Shown: positions 1 to 9,147, numbered from the stretch's first letter. The stretch: DNA of 64,000 nt from Niveispirillum sp. SYP-B3756 (GCF_009495745.1 NZ_WIDQ01000006.1:1-64000), one strand, 5' to 3'. The notes: a model not told the origin generated them from the letters alone. Made by a program: numbers and translations.

Positions 1-143
1 CCCTTTACGATCCCAGCATGGATATGGCGGCGATCATCAATTCCGCCACGGTGGTAAACGGCAACACCGTGTTGACCCTTGCCGCCGGCCAAACCATCAC
101 CATCCTGGGCCAGACCGGCGACGTAGCCGGGTGGTTCGGTTAA
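1..143 (+). CDS. C-terminal end of a secreted repeat-type protein (partial)
   Basis: An open frame enters from the left edge (first full codon at 3) and stops at TAA 141-143. The last 46 residues include NSATVVNGNTVLTLAAGQTI and end in GWFG. Short beta-strand-like repeats of hydrophobic and Gly/Asn/Thr residues before a hydrophobic C-terminus are typical of RTX or type I-secreted calcium-binding proteins, so a large exported protein to the left is likely. The body of the gene is outside the window, so its function cannot be read. A GC-rich hairpin follows the stop codon. Confidence 0.5.
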   Translation, partial: LYDPSMDMAAIINSATVVNGNTVLTLAAGQTITILGQTGDVAGWFG

Positions 144-158
144 CAAACCATAGCATAA

Positions 159-190
159 CGCCACCTGCGTTTAGCCGAACGCAGGTGGCG
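159..190 (+). terminator. Hairpin after the partial secreted-protein gene
   Basis: Perfect 13-bp inverted arms, CGCCACCTGCGTT (159-171) and its complement (178-190), flank a 6-nt loop and lie 16 nt after the stop codon. The stem is very stable, but no U-tract follows, so intrinsic termination is likely rather than certain. Confidence 0.55.
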
Positions 191-216
191 CTAGAGGAGC
201 CTGCATCCGCTATAGG

Positions 217-249
217 GTTGACCCTTGCCCCCGGCCAAACCATCACCAT
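217..249 (+). repeat. Partial duplicate of the upstream coding sequence
   Basis: These 33 nt match 71-103, inside the partial gene, with a single mismatch. Both would read LTLA(A/P)GQTIT. The copy lies beyond the stop codon and the terminator hairpin, so it is a displaced fragment and not a working gene. It directly abuts the first copy of the dispersed hairpin repeat at 252. Confidence 0.7.
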
Positions 250-251
250 TA

Positions 252-337
252 ATACCAAGCTGCGATGAGTCCCACCCGTCGTAGCTTGGTATCGCGGCCA
301 CTGTTGCCGTAAGGCATGTGCCGCCGGCAATTGAGGG
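252..337 (+). repeat. Dispersed hairpin repeat, copy 1 (shortened)
   Basis: The copy begins with ATACCAAGCTGCGA (252-265), paired with TCGTAGCTTGGTAT (279-292) through one G-T wobble. It ends in GCCGGCAATTGAGGG (323-337), which corresponds to the end of copy 2 near 9132-9146. The second stem present in the other copies is lost here, so this looks like a decayed or internally deleted member. All three copies have the same orientation. Confidence 0.6.
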
Positions 338-422
338 AATGCAAAATCTCCCCGGATCGGTCACGATCAAGGGAGACAGGTATGATCATGCATGGGGCAG
401 CCTCATCACCTGTCGCCCGCCC

Positions 423-2186
423 TCAAAAAGCCGTGTCCGTCCCCTCATCAGCCCAATGGGCGGCCTTGCTTGTCTGCCCGATACCGGGGTTAAGGCAGTT
501 GCAAGGGTCCAGCGCCTTGTAGAACGCCCGCAGGGCCGGCTTGGCCTGATAGAGATGCCCGACATTATGTTCTGCCGGATATTCGGCCCGCCGCGCGTCC
601 AGCAATTTCCACATCTGATGTTCAATGGCCAGCGGATCGCATCCCGGCGCCACGATGTAATCCTGATGAAAGACATGGCAGAGGAAATGCCCGTAATAGA
701 GTTTTACCGGTAGCAGCCGATCCAACGCGGCAGGCAATTGTTCCAGCCAGTCCGCATCATTACGGCGCAGCGCCACATCCAGCGCCACCATGCCGCCCGT
801 GGTGCTGGCATGGACCGCGCGGTAACGTATGGCTGCTCCGGCGGCGGCGAAGCGATGTAGAAAAGCTTTCGCTCCTTCTTCCGCCGTGCATTCGAAATAA
901 GCCCCCTCGGCCGTCTGGAAGAACTCTTTCAGGAAGGCCGCTGTTTCCGCGATGCCGGGGCCGGCGACTTTCAAGATCAGGTGATGTTCATAGCGGTGGC
1001 GGAATTCGGCCATCCGCCGGGGCAGATGCGGGGGAAACAGGCGGCTGATCGCCTGCAGCACCCGGTCACTGAGATGGGCGGGCAGGAAACCCAACCGGTC
1101 GGCCAGGGCATCGAAGCGGCTTTTCAGACCGAACAGGAAAGGCATCCGCGTGGTGCCGAAATGGTTGATGGCCAGGAACGTGTCCTTGCCATAGCGTTCC
1201 GCGATGTCATAGGCATCACGGTGCATATACTCCCCCGCCACGGGCATATGCTTGAAGGTAGAGAGGATGTGGCGGCGGATGCCGGTCAGCGTCTGGGGCT
1301 GGTTGCCGCCGATATAGAAAACCCGGGTTTCCGGTTCGGCCGGAAACGTATCCAGCCGCACCGCAAACATCAGCAACTTGCCGGCGCAACCCGCCACTTC
1401 CCGCAAACGCGACGGATCGGCATTGAAACGGGCCGGGCTGTCGGCATCGATATCGCGCACATGCTCCTTGTAGAAGCGGTCTGACGCGGCCCCGGCATCG
1501 GGATCAATGTCGGACGGCGCATAGGCACCCGCCTCCAGCCGGGTCAGCATCTGTTCCGGATCATCGGGCAGCGTCACCCCCAGATGATTGACCAGCCTCA
1601 GCACCCCATCCGCCCCGACCTGGCCGAACAGCGACAGTTCGGTATAGGCCGGGCCGCGCTGGACCAGGGAGCCGCCGGAATTATTGGCAATACCGCCAAA
1701 GACGGAGGCGCCGATACAGGAGGAGCCGATGACGGAATGGGGTTCCCGCCCCAAGGGTTTCAGCAGTTTCTCCAATTGGTCCAGTGTTGCGCCCGGCAGG
1801 CAGATGACCTGTCGGGCGTCCTGGATCAACTGTACCTTCCGCAGGCGTAAGCAATTGATCAGAATAATGTCGCGGTCATAGTCATCGCCATCGGGGGTGG
1901 AGCCACCGGTCAAGCCGGTATTGGCCCCCTGCATGATGATAATCTTGCCGGCCGCCACGGCGGCCTGGGCGACCCGCCATTGCTCCACCAGACTGCCGGG
2001 CCGGACAACCGCCAGCACCCGTCCCCCACCGAACCGATAGCCCATGCGGTAACGCCGGGTGGCTGCATCATCGGTCAGCACATGCCGCCGCCCGACAATT
2101 TCCCGCAGCCGCGCCAGAAAAACACCGGCGTCGGGCGAGACGGGCAGGGGGGATGACATCTTGTCGGTTGATGGCGCCAGGGACAT
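423..2186 (-). CDS. dld: Quinone-dependent D-lactate dehydrogenase
   Basis: This FAD flavoenzyme oxidises D-lactate to pyruvate at the inner face of the membrane and feeds electrons to quinone. The 587-residue protein has an N-terminal PCMH-type FAD-binding region (IIMQGANTGLTGGSTPDG, then VIGSSCIGASVFGGIANNSGG, which contacts FAD pyrophosphate) and the long cap and membrane-binding region typical of Dld. Its C-terminus, DPCNCLNPGIGQT, is of the FAD-linked oxidase type. E. coli Dld has 571 residues. The start MSLAPSTDK was chosen because GGAG lies 7 nt before it; the longer open frame has no such support. It is divergent from the HlyD/ABC-2 operon and shares a 226-bp AT-richer control region with it. 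Confidence 0.9.
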   Translation of the reverse strand: MSLAPSTDKMSSPLPVSPDAGVFLARLREIVGRRHVLTDDAATRRYRMGYRFGGGRVLAVVRPGSLVEQWRVAQAAVAAGKIIIMQGANTGLTGGSTPDGDDYDRDIILINCLRLRKVQLIQDARQVICLPGATLDQLEKLLKPLGREPHSVIGSSCIGASVFGGIANNSGGSLVQRGPAYTELSLFGQVGADGVLRLVNHLGVTLPDDPEQMLTRLEAGAYAPSDIDPDAGAASDRFYKEHVRDIDADSPARFNADPSRLREVAGCAGKLLMFAVRLDTFPAEPETRVFYIGGNQPQTLTGIRRHILSTFKHMPVAGEYMHRDAYDIAERYGKDTFLAINHFGTTRMPFLFGLKSRFDALADRLGFLPAHLSDRVLQAISRLFPPHLPRRMAEFRHRYEHHLILKVAGPGIAETAAFLKEFFQTAEGAYFECTAEEGAKAFLHRFAAAGAAIRYRAVHASTTGGMVALDVALRRNDADWLEQLPAALDRLLPVKLYYGHFLCHVFHQDYIVAPGCDPLAIEHQMWKLLDARRAEYPAEHNVGHLYQAKPALRAFYKALDPCNCLNPGIGQTSKAAHWADEGTDTAF

Positions 2187-2412
2187 CAGGTTTCTCCATG
2201 CCGCGTGGCCGTTAGCGAAAAGTGTGCAGTTGCGAAATAAGCATTTAACCGGTAAATATGTCAAATAAGCTGGCAAACCTATCCGAGAGCTATATGGTTT
2301 ACTCGCCATACTAATAGGTTCCAGAAATCCATACAGCACACTACCGGGATAATATCCTGGGGCAGTCCAGCAACCAAATGAACTCTGATCTCTGTCAGTA
2401 AAGGATCGGGAC
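2187..2412. promoter_or_regulatory. Divergent control region between dld and the export operon
   Basis: This noncoding stretch separates two divergent genes and is clearly more AT-rich than its surroundings. It holds two imperfect palindromes: ATTTAACCGGTAAAT near 2243-2258, and CCGGGATAATATCCTGG around 2344-2361, close to the HlyD start. No clear -35/-10 pair was identified, and no regulator gene is adjacent. Confidence 0.4.
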
Positions 2413-3390
2413 GTGAAGTCGATGCGCAAGATCGCCGCAGTCGGGGCGCTGCTGGCACTGGTCATCATCCTCTGGCTGGCGACCCGCCCGCCACCGCTGA
2501 CGGTGCAGGGCGAGGTGTCGGCCGACCGCTATGATATCAGCCCGCGTGTGGCCGGCCGTGTGCTGACGCTGGCCGCGAATGTGGGTGACAATGTCAAGAA
2601 GGGTACCGTCCTGGCGGAGCTGGAAAGCCCGCAGCTGGCGGCCAGCCTGCTGGCGGCGCGGGCGGCACTTAATGTGGCCAATGCCGATCTGGCGCGGGTC
2701 AGCAGCACCCGGCCGGAAACCATCGCGGCGCGGCGGGCGGAAATGGCGGCCGCTGCCGCCGACGTCAAGCTCTATCAGGAAAGCTATGACCGTCAGGTCA
2801 AGCTGATCAGTTCCGGGGTTAGCGCCCAGTCCCGGCTGGATGAGGCCGCCCGCAACCTGGAAGCGGCCCTGCGCAAGCGGGACGCGACGGGGGCGGCCGT
2901 CAAACTGGCCACCGACGGCGCCAGCCCGGAGGAAAAGGCCCTGGCCGAAGCGCAGGTGAAACAGGCGGAGGCCGCCCTGCACCAGCGGGAGGTTGACGTT
3001 GCCGAACTGATTATTCGCGCTCCGGTGGATGGGCAGGTCACCACCCGTATTGCCGAACTGGGGGAGAATTTCAGCCCCGGTTCGCCGATCTTTTCCCTGG
3101 TCGATCTGAGCGATGTCTGGTTCACCTTCAATCTGCGGGAAGATCTGCTGAAAGGGCTGAAGGTGGGGGACGGGTTCACGGTGACCGTGCCGGCTGTGGG
3201 CACCAAGCCGCTTCCTGTGCGGGTCACCATGATCAATGTTCAGGGGCAGTATGCGACTTGGCGGGCGACCCGTGCCACGGGTGATTTCGACCTGCGCACC
3301 TTCGAGGTGCGGGCCAAGCCGGCAGAACCGGTCACCGGCCTGCGACCGGGGATGAGTGCCATTGCCGATTGGGCGGCGCGGGATCGCTGA
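2413..3390 (+). CDS. HlyD-family membrane fusion protein
   Basis: This periplasmic adaptor would link inner-membrane permeases to an outer-membrane channel. The 325-residue protein has an uncleaved N-terminal membrane anchor (residues 6-24) and a biotinyl-lipoyl half motif (RVAGRVLTLAANVGDNVKKG). A long alpha-helical hairpin rich in Ala, Arg and Glu (about 75-185) is followed by the second half motif (IRAPVDGQVTTRIAELGE) and a beta-barrel domain. It resembles the YbhG/YhiI group. GTG is taken as the start with GGA 8 nt upstream; ATG at 2422 is an alternative. It is followed at once by two ABC-2 permease genes. Confidence 0.85.
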   Translation: MKSMRKIAAVGALLALVIILWLATRPPPLTVQGEVSADRYDISPRVAGRVLTLAANVGDNVKKGTVLAELESPQLAASLLAARAALNVANADLARVSSTRPETIAARRAEMAAAAADVKLYQESYDRQVKLISSGVSAQSRLDEAARNLEAALRKRDATGAAVKLATDGASPEEKALAEAQVKQAEAALHQREVDVAELIIRAPVDGQVTTRIAELGENFSPGSPIFSLVDLSDVWFTFNLREDLLKGLKVGDGFTVTVPAVGTKPLPVRVTMINVQGQYATWRATRATGDFDLRTFEVRAKPAEPVTGLRPGMSAIADWAARDR

Positions 3391-3391
3391 A

Positions 3392-4579
3392 ATGAAGGGA
3401 CATGGCGGCCATCAACCGGGTTTCACCCTGGTCTTCCGGCGGGAACTGGCGCGTCTGCGCCGCCGGCCATTGCTGCTGGCATTGACCACGCTGGTGCCGC
3501 TGGCCCTGATGACCGTGCTGATCCTGATCTTCAGTCAGGGACTGGCCACGCGGCTGGCCATCGGCGTGCTGGATCTCGACGGATCGGACCTGTCGCGCAC
3601 CATCGTGCGCACCGTCGATGCCGCACCGGAAACGGCTGTAGCGGTACGTGTGGCCGATCTGGCGGAAGGGCGGCGGATGATCCTTTCCGGGCGCATTCAC
3701 GGCTTGCTGATGCTGCCGCATGATCTGGAGCGCGATGCGCGGGCCGGACGTCGGCCGGAAGTGGTGTTTTTCTATAATAATCAGACCATGACCAGCGGGG
3801 GGCTGGTGCTGCGCGGGGTCAACGGGGCCCTGTCCACCGTGGCGGCTGGAATCCGCCTGTCGCTGCGCACGGCGCAGGGCCAGCCGGTGGAAGGGGCCCG
3901 CGCCGCCATCGCCCCGATCCCGGTGCAGAACCACGCCCTGTTCAACCCCACCTTGAACTATGCCCATTTCCTGCTGGCAGCGCTGATCCCCAGCTTGCTG
4001 CAGGTGGCCATCTTCACCGGCATGGCCTATGCCGCTGGCCTGGATCTGGAGACGATGCACCGGGTGCGCATTCTGCGCCGGCTGGGCGGCGGGATCGGGC
4101 CGGCCCTGGCGGGCAAGCTGCTGCCTTATACATTGATCTATCTGGCCGTGCTGGGCCTGGCGGATGCGGTACTTTTCGACGTGCTGGGCCTGCCGCTGCG
4201 CGGGCAAGGTTGGCTGCTGTTGCTGGCCAGTGTGCTGTTCATCCTGGCCTGCCAGCTTGCGGGGCTGCTGCTGGCCCTGCTGTTGCGGCCGACGGCCATG
4301 GCGGTCAGCATTGCCAGTATCCTGACCGCACCGGCCTTTGGCTATATGGGGATCGGCTTTCCCCGCATCGGGATGAACGCCTTTGCCCAGGGTTGGGGGG
4401 CGCTGCTGCCCGGCACCTGGTATCTGACCGCCCGGATTGACCAGACATTGCGGACAACGCCGCTGGCCCTGTCCTGGCAGCCGGTCGGCATTCTGGCTGT
4501 CTTCGTCCTGGCGCTGGGATTGTTGTCGGTGGCGCGGCTGCTGCAACTGCGTCGGCAGGCCGGCAAGCGGGAGGTATGA
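3392..4579 (+). CDS. ABC-2 type permease (first of pair)
   Basis: This 395-residue inner-membrane protein has the ABC2_membrane_3 plan: one N-terminal membrane helix (about 25-45), a periplasmic domain of roughly 150 residues (VLDLDGSDLSRTIVRT ...), then five or six helices in the second half. With the HlyD protein and the next permease it should form a YbhSRG- or YhhJ-like exporter. The ATG just after the HlyD stop was preferred to an upstream in-frame GTG inside the previous gene. No nucleotide-binding domain is fused to it or encoded nearby. Confidence 0.85.
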   Translation: MKGHGGHQPGFTLVFRRELARLRRRPLLLALTTLVPLALMTVLILIFSQGLATRLAIGVLDLDGSDLSRTIVRTVDAAPETAVAVRVADLAEGRRMILSGRIHGLLMLPHDLERDARAGRRPEVVFFYNNQTMTSGGLVLRGVNGALSTVAAGIRLSLRTAQGQPVEGARAAIAPIPVQNHALFNPTLNYAHFLLAALIPSLLQVAIFTGMAYAAGLDLETMHRVRILRRLGGGIGPALAGKLLPYTLIYLAVLGLADAVLFDVLGLPLRGQGWLLLLASVLFILACQLAGLLLALLLRPTAMAVSIASILTAPAFGYMGIGFPRIGMNAFAQGWGALLPGTWYLTARIDQTLRTTPLALSWQPVGILAVFVLALGLLSVARLLQLRRQAGKREV

Positions 4580-5716
4580 ATGCGGGAGCTGCTTGCCATT
4601 GCCTGGGGGGAGTTGGGCCGCATCTTCCGGCTGCGGCCGGTTTTTTCCGTGCTGGTCCTGGCCCCGCTGATCTACGCCGCCTTCTACCCGCAGCCCTATC
4701 TGAACGAGGCCTTGCGTGACGTGCCGCTGGCCGTGGTGGATCAGGATGGCACTGTCGCCAGCCGTGAGTTCGTGCGCCGCGTCGATGCCTCGTCCGACGT
4801 GGCGGTGGCCGCCGTGCTGCCCGATCTGGCGGCGGCGGAGCGGGAGGTTCTGGCGCGACAGCTGGACGGGGTGCTGCTGATACCCCGCAATTTTGAGCGC
4901 GATCTGCTACATGGAAGGGCGGCGCCCGTGGCCCTTTACGCCGATGCGTCCTATCTTCTGCTCTATCAGCGCCTGGCAGGCGGTGTCACAGGTGTGGCGC
5001 GTGCCTTCGGAGCGGAGGTGGAGGCAGGCCGGCTGGTCGCCACGGGTGTCGATCCAGGGGTGGCCGCGGCGGCCACCGACCCGCTGCCCTTGACCGCCGT
5101 GGCCCTGTTCAACCCACAAGGGGGATATGCCACCTATTTGCTGCCGGCGGCCTTCGTGCTGATCCTTCAGCAGATCCTGCTGATCGGCACCGGGCTGCTC
5201 TGCACCTTGCCGCGCGGGCAGGATGCTGTGGCGGTCGGACCGGCAGCCCTGGTGTTGGGCCGGTTGCTGGCCGTGCTGCCGCTGCAATGTCTGGCCTTAT
5301 GCTTCTATCTGGTCGCCATGCCCTGGTTTCTGGGCATTCCGCGCTTGGGCCCGGTATGGCTGATCCTCTTCACCGCCTTGCCTTTTGTGCTGGCTGTGGC
5401 GGGGCTGGGGCAGGTGATCGCCGCCCTGTTCCGCAAACCGCTGACGGTGCAGCTGGTCATGGCCGCAATGGGGTTGCCCTTCTTCTTCATGGCTGGCTTT
5501 GCCTGGCCACCGGAGGCGATTCCGGAATTCGTACGACTGCCCGGCCACCTGCTGCCCAGCAGCACCGCCATTGAGGCATTGGTGGCGGTGGCGCAGATGG
5601 GGGCCTCGCCGGCCGATATCGGTCGGCATGTGGCCCTGCTGTGGGGGCTGGCCCTGGGCTATGGCCTGCTCGCCATGCTGTTGACAGCATGGCGAGGAAC
5701 CAAGCACCAACGGTAA
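4580..5716 (+). CDS. ABC-2 type permease (second of pair)
   Basis: The ATG directly follows the TGA of the first permease, so the two are likely co-translated. The 378-residue protein repeats the same architecture: an N-terminal helix (about 22-40), a periplasmic domain starting VPLAVVDQDGTVASREF, and a C-terminal bundle of about five helices. It probably dimerises with the preceding permease. The substrate is unknown. The operon ends here and converges on the rhamnosidase gene with only 29 nt between stop codons and no obvious terminator. Confidence 0.85.
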   Translation: MRELLAIAWGELGRIFRLRPVFSVLVLAPLIYAAFYPQPYLNEALRDVPLAVVDQDGTVASREFVRRVDASSDVAVAAVLPDLAAAEREVLARQLDGVLLIPRNFERDLLHGRAAPVALYADASYLLLYQRLAGGVTGVARAFGAEVEAGRLVATGVDPGVAAAATDPLPLTAVALFNPQGGYATYLLPAAFVLILQQILLIGTGLLCTLPRGQDAVAVGPAALVLGRLLAVLPLQCLALCFYLVAMPWFLGIPRLGPVWLILFTALPFVLAVAGLGQVIAALFRKPLTVQLVMAAMGLPFFFMAGFAWPPEAIPEFVRLPGHLLPSSTAIEALVAVAQMGASPADIGRHVALLWGLALGYGLLAMLLTAWRGTKHQR

Positions 5717-5745
5717 AGGCTCAAGGTCACGGTTCCCATCGATTG

Positions 5746-8700
5746 TTACCGGGTCAAGAGCTGCACCGGACCCAGCAGGCCTGACGGGATCAGTGGAGCC
5801 TCTGCGGTATAGGCGGGTGCCTGCGTATAGGTGATTTTCTCAGCACCGGGCTGGGCGTCGCCGATCAGACGATTGCCCCAGAGATTGGTTACCCGTACCT
5901 CTATCCGGTTGCGGCCCGGCTTCAGCAGGGATGTGATCTCGGTCCGGTAAGGCGGGTGCCACAACAGGCCCGCCGCCTGTCCATTGATCATGATCTCCGC
6001 CATCTCCCGCACGTCGCCCAGGTCCAGCCAGATTGGCTGCTTGTGCGCAGTCATGGTGGCGGGAAGGTCAAATTCGCGGTGATAGCGGGCGGTGCCGGCG
6101 AAATAGCGGATGCCCGGTTCCGGCATCGCCGTCCAGGAGACAAGCGTGTCGAACCGGTGTGCGGCCGGGGCACCCCGGCCGGGCTGGAAGCGTACCTCCC
6201 ACGGGCCGGTCAAGGGCAGGGCGGGGCGCAGGGCGGGTGCTGTCAGGGCCAGACTGTCGGCTGTGGCCGGTTTGCGGAACAGCACGAACAGCGCCTCGTG
6301 CCCTTCCAGCGACAATGGCACCTGGGTGCGGCCATCGGCGATCTGGTAGGCGGCCGGTTCGATCGACCCGGTTTCCGCCCGCGCCAGTTCCGGCGCCTTG
6401 CCGCTGACCCGGAAGCGGATGGGGCCGGTCAGGCGCTCGGCGCTGCGGTTGCTGACAAAGTAAAGATCGCCATCATCCAACTGCCGGTGCAGCACTGCGA
6501 GATTTGCCGTCAGCGGGCCGGCATCCCAGTCCGGTGTCAGTTGCCGGGCCTGCAGCGCCGATGGCAGGTCCGGCAGGATGCGGCCTGATGCCCAAAGTTG
6601 GTTGGCCAGCGCCTGGAAAGCCGCCGCATCATCGGCAAGGCTGGGGGAGCCCAGCGGCTTGGCACCGACAATCGTGGCCCCGGCTGCCGCAAGCTCGGCA
6701 ATCCGGCGCAGTACGGGCAGGGTCATCCGCTGGCTGCTGCCGCCCAGCACCAGCAGCTTGTAACGGACCCCGCTTTTGGCCAGCAGATCGCCCTTATCCA
6801 CGGAGAGCTGGTTCAGCAGCGCATCGGCACCGACAAAATCAAAGCCATGGCCCGCCGGCAGGTCGGCCGGTGGCGCATCACCGTAAAGCCCGGTGATCGG
6901 CGCCTCCTCCCCATAGAAATAGGCGATGTCCTGCCGGGAGCGGCCCTGTTGCAGCAGATAGGCGGAGCGGGCGAGATAGTCGGTCCAGCCGCGCGCCTGC
7001 TCCGCCCAGGTCTCTGTGCGGCTGAAATATTGCCCCAGCACCGGGGCCAGCGCCAGGCCGGGTGCCCGCCCGTCGGTGAAGGGTTGATGCGGTGAGGTAT
7101 GAATGATCGGCCGGGTGACACCCAGGGCGAACAGGGTATCGGCGGTGGGCTTCAGGTCGCGGGGGGAAAAGGCCCAGGGCTGGCCAAAGGCCGTGAAGGC
7201 CTCGGCGGCCACCAGTTTCTTGCCGTAAATATGCGCGACGGAGGCCGCCCCCTGCAGATCGGCAACAAAGGTGGGTTTCGGCGCGCCGCCCTTCGGCAGG
7301 GTCCACATGGCGCCCATGGGAATGTCGGCGTGCTGCCGCATCTCCATATCATCGCCCAGCTGGGGGCGATGATCCTCCAGCGCTTCGGCGTAATAGCGCA
7401 GCCCATTTTCCCGCGCCACCCGCGCCAGGGTGCCATAATGTTTTTCCGCCAGCAGTTCCGCGATGGTGCGGCGGAAGTCCCAGAGGAAACGGTCGCTTTC
7501 GTCGGCACCGCCGATGATCTGGCCGGTCAGGGCGGGCAGCCAGGGCAGAGCATCATAACCGCGACGGGCGCGGAATTCGGCCAGCATATTTTCCGTCCAG
7601 TTCTGTGGACCGGATTCGATGCTGTCGCTCAGCAGGGCGCGGATACCTTTGTCGCCGATCAGCCCATCCCCCACCGCCGCGCGGTACAGGCCGAAATAAT
7701 GGTTGGCGTAATCGGCGACATGCTGGGCGCTCAGCTTGTCCACCTCCAACCCGGTCGCCTCCGCTGGGGCGGGGGCGTTCTGGTGCCCGGTCAGGGAATA
7801 GCCGAAGCGGACCACGCGCCATTGTCTGGCCGGCGGGGTCCAGTCCAGCGTGCCGTCGGGCCGCAGCCGGTTGGTCAGATCTACCACATCGGCCGCAGCG
7901 GGGGCGCTGTCCACCGCCGCCGCCGGGGTGGCCAGGGCGTCATAATCATCGGCAGCGGCAAACCCCGCCTTTTCCTCCGCGCGGTGCACGCGCGGTGCGC
8001 TGTCCAGCCGGAATTCCGACAGGCGATAGAGGGCCGGCGGTGCCGGAAAGCGCGGCATCACGACACCGGCCGCAAAGGGCGGCGGCCCCCCGGCCGGTGC
8101 CGCCGACACTGACAAGGTGAGGCGGAAATGCCGTGCGGTCACCGGCGCGAAGGCGGCAGAGCGCACCGGGGAACGGGTGGCCGGCAATGTGGCGACGGGG
8201 CGGAAGGAGACGCCATCATCGCTTGCCTCCAGCCGGATCAAGGGCGGGGTGGCGGCGCCGAAGCCGCGGGCACCGGGCTGGCCGACCACCACAGAGCGGA
8301 TGGTGACGGGCTTCTCGAAGCTCTGCATCACCCAGGCAGCGGATTCGGGGCCGCTGAAGGGAAGATCGATGGTCGGCCCGAACTGGTCATCCGCCAGCAT
8401 CCCGGCCGGCACCGTGCCGCTGCTGGCGGTGACGTGCGGGCTGGGCAAGGGTTTGGCCCTTGTCGGCCAGGCCAGCACGGCAATATCGCGGTAGAAGGCC
8501 GGCCCCACACCCGCCCCCGGCTTGATCGTGGCCTGCGGAATATCCTGATAGGGGCCGGCCGTGCCGGCGGGCTGGGGCAGGGCGGGCCGCTGCGGCTTTC
8601 CGCCCGACAGGGTGACACTGCTCCAGACCAGTTTTTTCATTGCCGCTTCGGGTTTGACCCAGGGGCCACCCGTCGCACTCCACCCCGGTGAAGAGGCGAT

Positions 8701-9063
8701 GGCGACCTCCAGCCCCAGTTCCTGGGCCTTGGCGACGGCACTGCGCAGGGCGGCCTTCCAGGCCGGCGACATATAGATCAGCCGTTCGGGGACCAGCTGC
8801 GGCGTTTCCAGATTGCCTTCGAAAATCTGCACGCCGCCGATGCCGGCCCGCTGCATCCATTCCAGATCAAGTTTCGCCCCATCCGCGCTGATATTGCCAT
8901 TCATCCAGTGCCACCAGACATGGGGACGCGCGGAGGCGGGCGGGGTGCGGAACTGCTGCTCCAGTGTGCCGGCGGCATCGGCAGCCATGGCCGCCGGGGG
9001 CAGCAGCAGGGTTGCGGCCAGGGCAGCGGCGCGCAGGGACTGATACCAACGGTCATCCTTCAT
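5746..9063 (-). CDS. GH106 family glycosyl hydrolase, probable alpha-L-rhamnosidase
   Basis: Members of this family remove terminal alpha-L-rhamnose from plant glycosides and pectic side chains (for example RhaM of Sphingomonas). The 1105-residue protein has a signal peptide (about 1-28, AAALAATLLLPPAAMAADA) and the family opening ARPHVWWHWMNGNIS. DSIESGPQNWT lies near residues 478-490. A GH2-like beta-sandwich ends the protein (WLDLGDVREMAEIMING ... IEVRVTNLWGNRLIGD). The start MKDDRWYQS gives a sensible signal peptide. The longer reading frame to 9219 only translates a dispersed repeat, whose hairpin covers this start codon. It lies downstream of the TetR gene on the same strand and divergent from the C-glycoside operon. 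Confidence 0.85.
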   Translation of the reverse strand: MKDDRWYQSLRAAALAATLLLPPAAMAADAAGTLEQQFRTPPASARPHVWWHWMNGNISADGAKLDLEWMQRAGIGGVQIFEGNLETPQLVPERLIYMSPAWKAALRSAVAKAQELGLEVAIASSPGWSATGGPWVKPEAAMKKLVWSSVTLSGGKPQRPALPQPAGTAGPYQDIPQATIKPGAGVGPAFYRDIAVLAWPTRAKPLPSPHVTASSGTVPAGMLADDQFGPTIDLPFSGPESAAWVMQSFEKPVTIRSVVVGQPGARGFGAATPPLIRLEASDDGVSFRPVATLPATRSPVRSAAFAPVTARHFRLTLSVSAAPAGGPPPFAAGVVMPRFPAPPALYRLSEFRLDSAPRVHRAEEKAGFAAADDYDALATPAAAVDSAPAAADVVDLTNRLRPDGTLDWTPPARQWRVVRFGYSLTGHQNAPAPAEATGLEVDKLSAQHVADYANHYFGLYRAAVGDGLIGDKGIRALLSDSIESGPQNWTENMLAEFRARRGYDALPWLPALTGQIIGGADESDRFLWDFRRTIAELLAEKHYGTLARVARENGLRYYAEALEDHRPQLGDDMEMRQHADIPMGAMWTLPKGGAPKPTFVADLQGAASVAHIYGKKLVAAEAFTAFGQPWAFSPRDLKPTADTLFALGVTRPIIHTSPHQPFTDGRAPGLALAPVLGQYFSRTETWAEQARGWTDYLARSAYLLQQGRSRQDIAYFYGEEAPITGLYGDAPPADLPAGHGFDFVGADALLNQLSVDKGDLLAKSGVRYKLLVLGGSSQRMTLPVLRRIAELAAAGATIVGAKPLGSPSLADDAAAFQALANQLWASGRILPDLPSALQARQLTPDWDAGPLTANLAVLHRQLDDGDLYFVSNRSAERLTGPIRFRVSGKAPELARAETGSIEPAAYQIADGRTQVPLSLEGHEALFVLFRKPATADSLALTAPALRPALPLTGPWEVRFQPGRGAPAAHRFDTLVSWTAMPEPGIRYFAGTARYHREFDLPATMTAHKQPIWLDLGDVREMAEIMINGQAAGLLWHPPYRTEITSLLKPGRNRIEVRVTNLWGNRLIGDAQPGAEKITYTQAPAYTAEAPLIPSGLLGPVQLLTR

Positions 9064-9147
9064 GACCGTTGGTAATGCTGCGACGGCCGCCGCGCCGTTC
9101 GTGCGGCGTAGCCAAGCCAGCGGATGCTGGCGCCGGCGATTGAGGGG
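9043..9147 (+). repeat. Dispersed hairpin repeat, copy 2
   Basis: Stem 1 pairs ATACCAACGGTCAT (9043-9056) with ATGACCGTTGGTA (9062-9074). Stem 2 is GCCAGC-GGAT-GCTGGC (9115-9130), followed by GCCGGCGATTGAGGG. The copy shares the TTGGTA...GCCAAGCCA...GGATG..TGGCGCCG framework with copy 3, while the stem sequences differ in a way that keeps pairing. It overlaps the first codons of the GH106 gene, on the opposite strand. Confidence 0.75.
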
